Source: an uncultured Bacilli bacterium
GTDB taxonomy: Bacteria > Bacillota_I > Bacilli_A > RF39 > UBA660
Length of the DNA: 6,228 bases
Direction of reading: 5' to 3'
Assembly: GCA_947627965.1 (NCBI GenBank)
Contig: CANQYA010000059.1
Location: forward strand, 1 to 6,228
Shown in pieces: positions 5,181-6,228 of the stretch. The notes beneath the pieces were generated by a model that had not been told where the DNA came from, searched no databases, and saw only the letters and a list, made by a program, of their open reading frames with translations. Position 1 is the first letter of the stretch. Each line of letters opens with the position of its first letter. The translations under genes and the position numbers were made by a program.

Positions 5181-6228
5181 ATGGATAAACCTTTAGCTTT
5201 GAAATTAGCACCTAATAATCTTAATGAGGTTTTAGGTCAAAAGCATTTAATTGGTAAAGATAAAATATTAACTAATTTAATTAATAATAAGAAAGTCTTT
5301 TCAATGATTTTATATGGAAAACCAGGAATTGGTAAGACTAGTATTGCTAATGCAATGGTCAAAGAATTAGGAGTAAGATACCGTTTTTTAAATGCGACAA
5401 TCAATAATAAACATGACTTTGATGTTGTCGTTGAAGAAGCTAAAATGTACGATGGTATGGTTTTAATTATGGACGAAATTCATCGTCTAAATAAAGATAA
5501 ACAAGATTTGTTATTACCGCAATTAGAAAGTGGTCTTATTACGCTTATTGGTCTTACTACTAGTAATCCATATCATTCTATTAATCCTGCGATTAGAAGT
5601 AGATGTCAACTGTTTGAATTAAAACCATTAGATATAGAAGATATAATTACAGGGTTAAACCGTGCATCTAAAAGTGAATATTTGGAAGGAATTGATATAG
5701 ATAATGATACTATTAAATATATTGCAGAGTTATCAAATAATGATTTAAGATATGCTTATAATTTATTGGAAGTAGCTTACTATTCTTCTAGTAATAAAAA
5801 AATTAGAATTGATAATATTAAAAAGATAAATAATAAACCTGCTTTTTTTCACGATAAAAATGGTGACGGTCATTATGACGTCCTTAGTGCTTTTCAAAAA
5901 TCGATACGAGGAAGTGACGTCAATGCTTCTTTACATTATCTTGCTCGTCTAATTGAAGCAGGAGATTTAGATAGTATTTATCGTCGTATGAGCGTTATTT
6001 GTTACGAAGATATTGGTCTTGCTAATCCTAGTATGGGTCCTAAAGTAATGGCTGCTATAAGTGCTAGTGAATTAGTGGGTCTTCCTGAAGCTCGAATTCC
6101 TTTAGCCGAAGTAGTAATTGAACTTGCTCTATCACCTAAATCAAATTCGGCGATTATGGCTATTGATAAAGCTTTAGAAGATATAGAAACAGGTCGTTGT
6201 GAAGGTGTACCTGACCATATTAAAACAA
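5181..6228 (+). CDS. rarA: Replication-associated recombination protein RarA (MgsA), 5' part (3' end outside window)
   Basis: RarA is a tetrameric AAA+ ATPase related to clamp loaders that acts at stalled replication forks with SSB. 349 codons are visible of a family usually about 420-450 aa; no stop is reached. The order is the short N-terminal segment (PLALKLAPNNLNEVLGQKHLIG), Walker A GKPGIGKTS (46-54), Walker B VLIMDEIHR (Asp98 and Glu99), sensor 1 GLTTSNP, arginine finger region NPAIRSRC (Arg141), then the MgsA-type C-terminal domain from about residue 230: HYDVLSAFQKSIRGSD, EDIGLANP, VGLPEARIPLAE and ALSPKSNSA. ATG 5181 is preceded by a modest AAAGAG signal 9-10 bases upstream. The gene is divergent from xerD, 123 bases apart. 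In Bacillus rarA lies near mnmA, which supports this region being host chromosome. Confidence 0.96.
   Translation, partial: MDKPLALKLAPNNLNEVLGQKHLIGKDKILTNLINNKKVFSMILYGKPGIGKTSIANAMVKELGVRYRFLNATINNKHDFDVVVEEAKMYDGMVLIMDEIHRLNKDKQDLLLPQLESGLITLIGLTTSNPYHSINPAIRSRCQLFELKPLDIEDIITGLNRASKSEYLEGIDIDNDTIKYIAELSNNDLRYAYNLLEVAYYSSSNKKIRIDNIKKINNKPAFFHDKNGDGHYDVLSAFQKSIRGSDVNASLHYLARLIEAGDLDSIYRRMSVICYEDIGLANPSMGPKVMAAISASELVGLPEARIPLAEVVIELALSPKSNSAIMAIDKALEDIETGRCEGVPDHIKT

Overview
The window looks like chromosomal DNA of a low-GC Bacillota (Firmicutes) bacterium, probably an uncultured Bacilli, Erysipelotrichia or Mollicutes-related lineage. The DNA is strongly AT-rich, ribosome binding sites are of the AGGAGG type, and housekeeping proteins resemble Bacillus families. 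Every tryptophan I checked is TGG and rep ends in TGA, so the standard bacterial code fits. The exact genus cannot be read from the sequence.

Layout: the left end is the 3' part of mnmA (tRNA 2-thiouridylase, + strand, ends at 852). Next comes a compact replicon-like module, 867-2406: a promoter with a TTGACA-A-TGTCAA palindrome, a 255-aa helix-turn-helix protein of unknown function (929-1696), a rolling-circle origin hairpin exposing TACTACG/AC (1706-1738), a pMV158/RepB-type HUH initiator (1790-2374), and 5 bases later a 28-bp dif-like Xer site (2379-2406). From 2407 to about 2735 there is no gene. This gap holds a tract almost free of G, then a perfect 20-bp palindrome. Two terminator hairpins with mutually complementary arms close the gap (2736-2824).

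On the - strand follow deoB (phosphopentomutase, 2823-3992) and, upstream of it in the same operon, a XerC/XerD tyrosine recombinase (4005-5057) that carries an N-terminal Sm/LSM-like domain. The divergent region 5058-5180 holds the operon promoter. rarA (replication-associated AAA+ ATPase) starts at 5181 on the + strand and runs off the right end.

How it fits together: xerD-deoB is a known Bacillus gene pair, and rarA and mnmA lie close together in Bacillus, so mnmA, deoB, xerD and rarA look like host backbone. The helix-turn-helix/origin/rep module looks like a small rolling-circle replicon that sits in the chromosome beside a Xer recombination site. No integrase or mobilisation gene is visible. 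The simplest reading is an element that borrows host XerC/XerD to integrate at dif, but only one dif-like site can be seen, so this is an inference. The host recombinase that would act there is encoded about 1.6 kb away, and the flanking genes converge on the site, as expected near a replication terminus.
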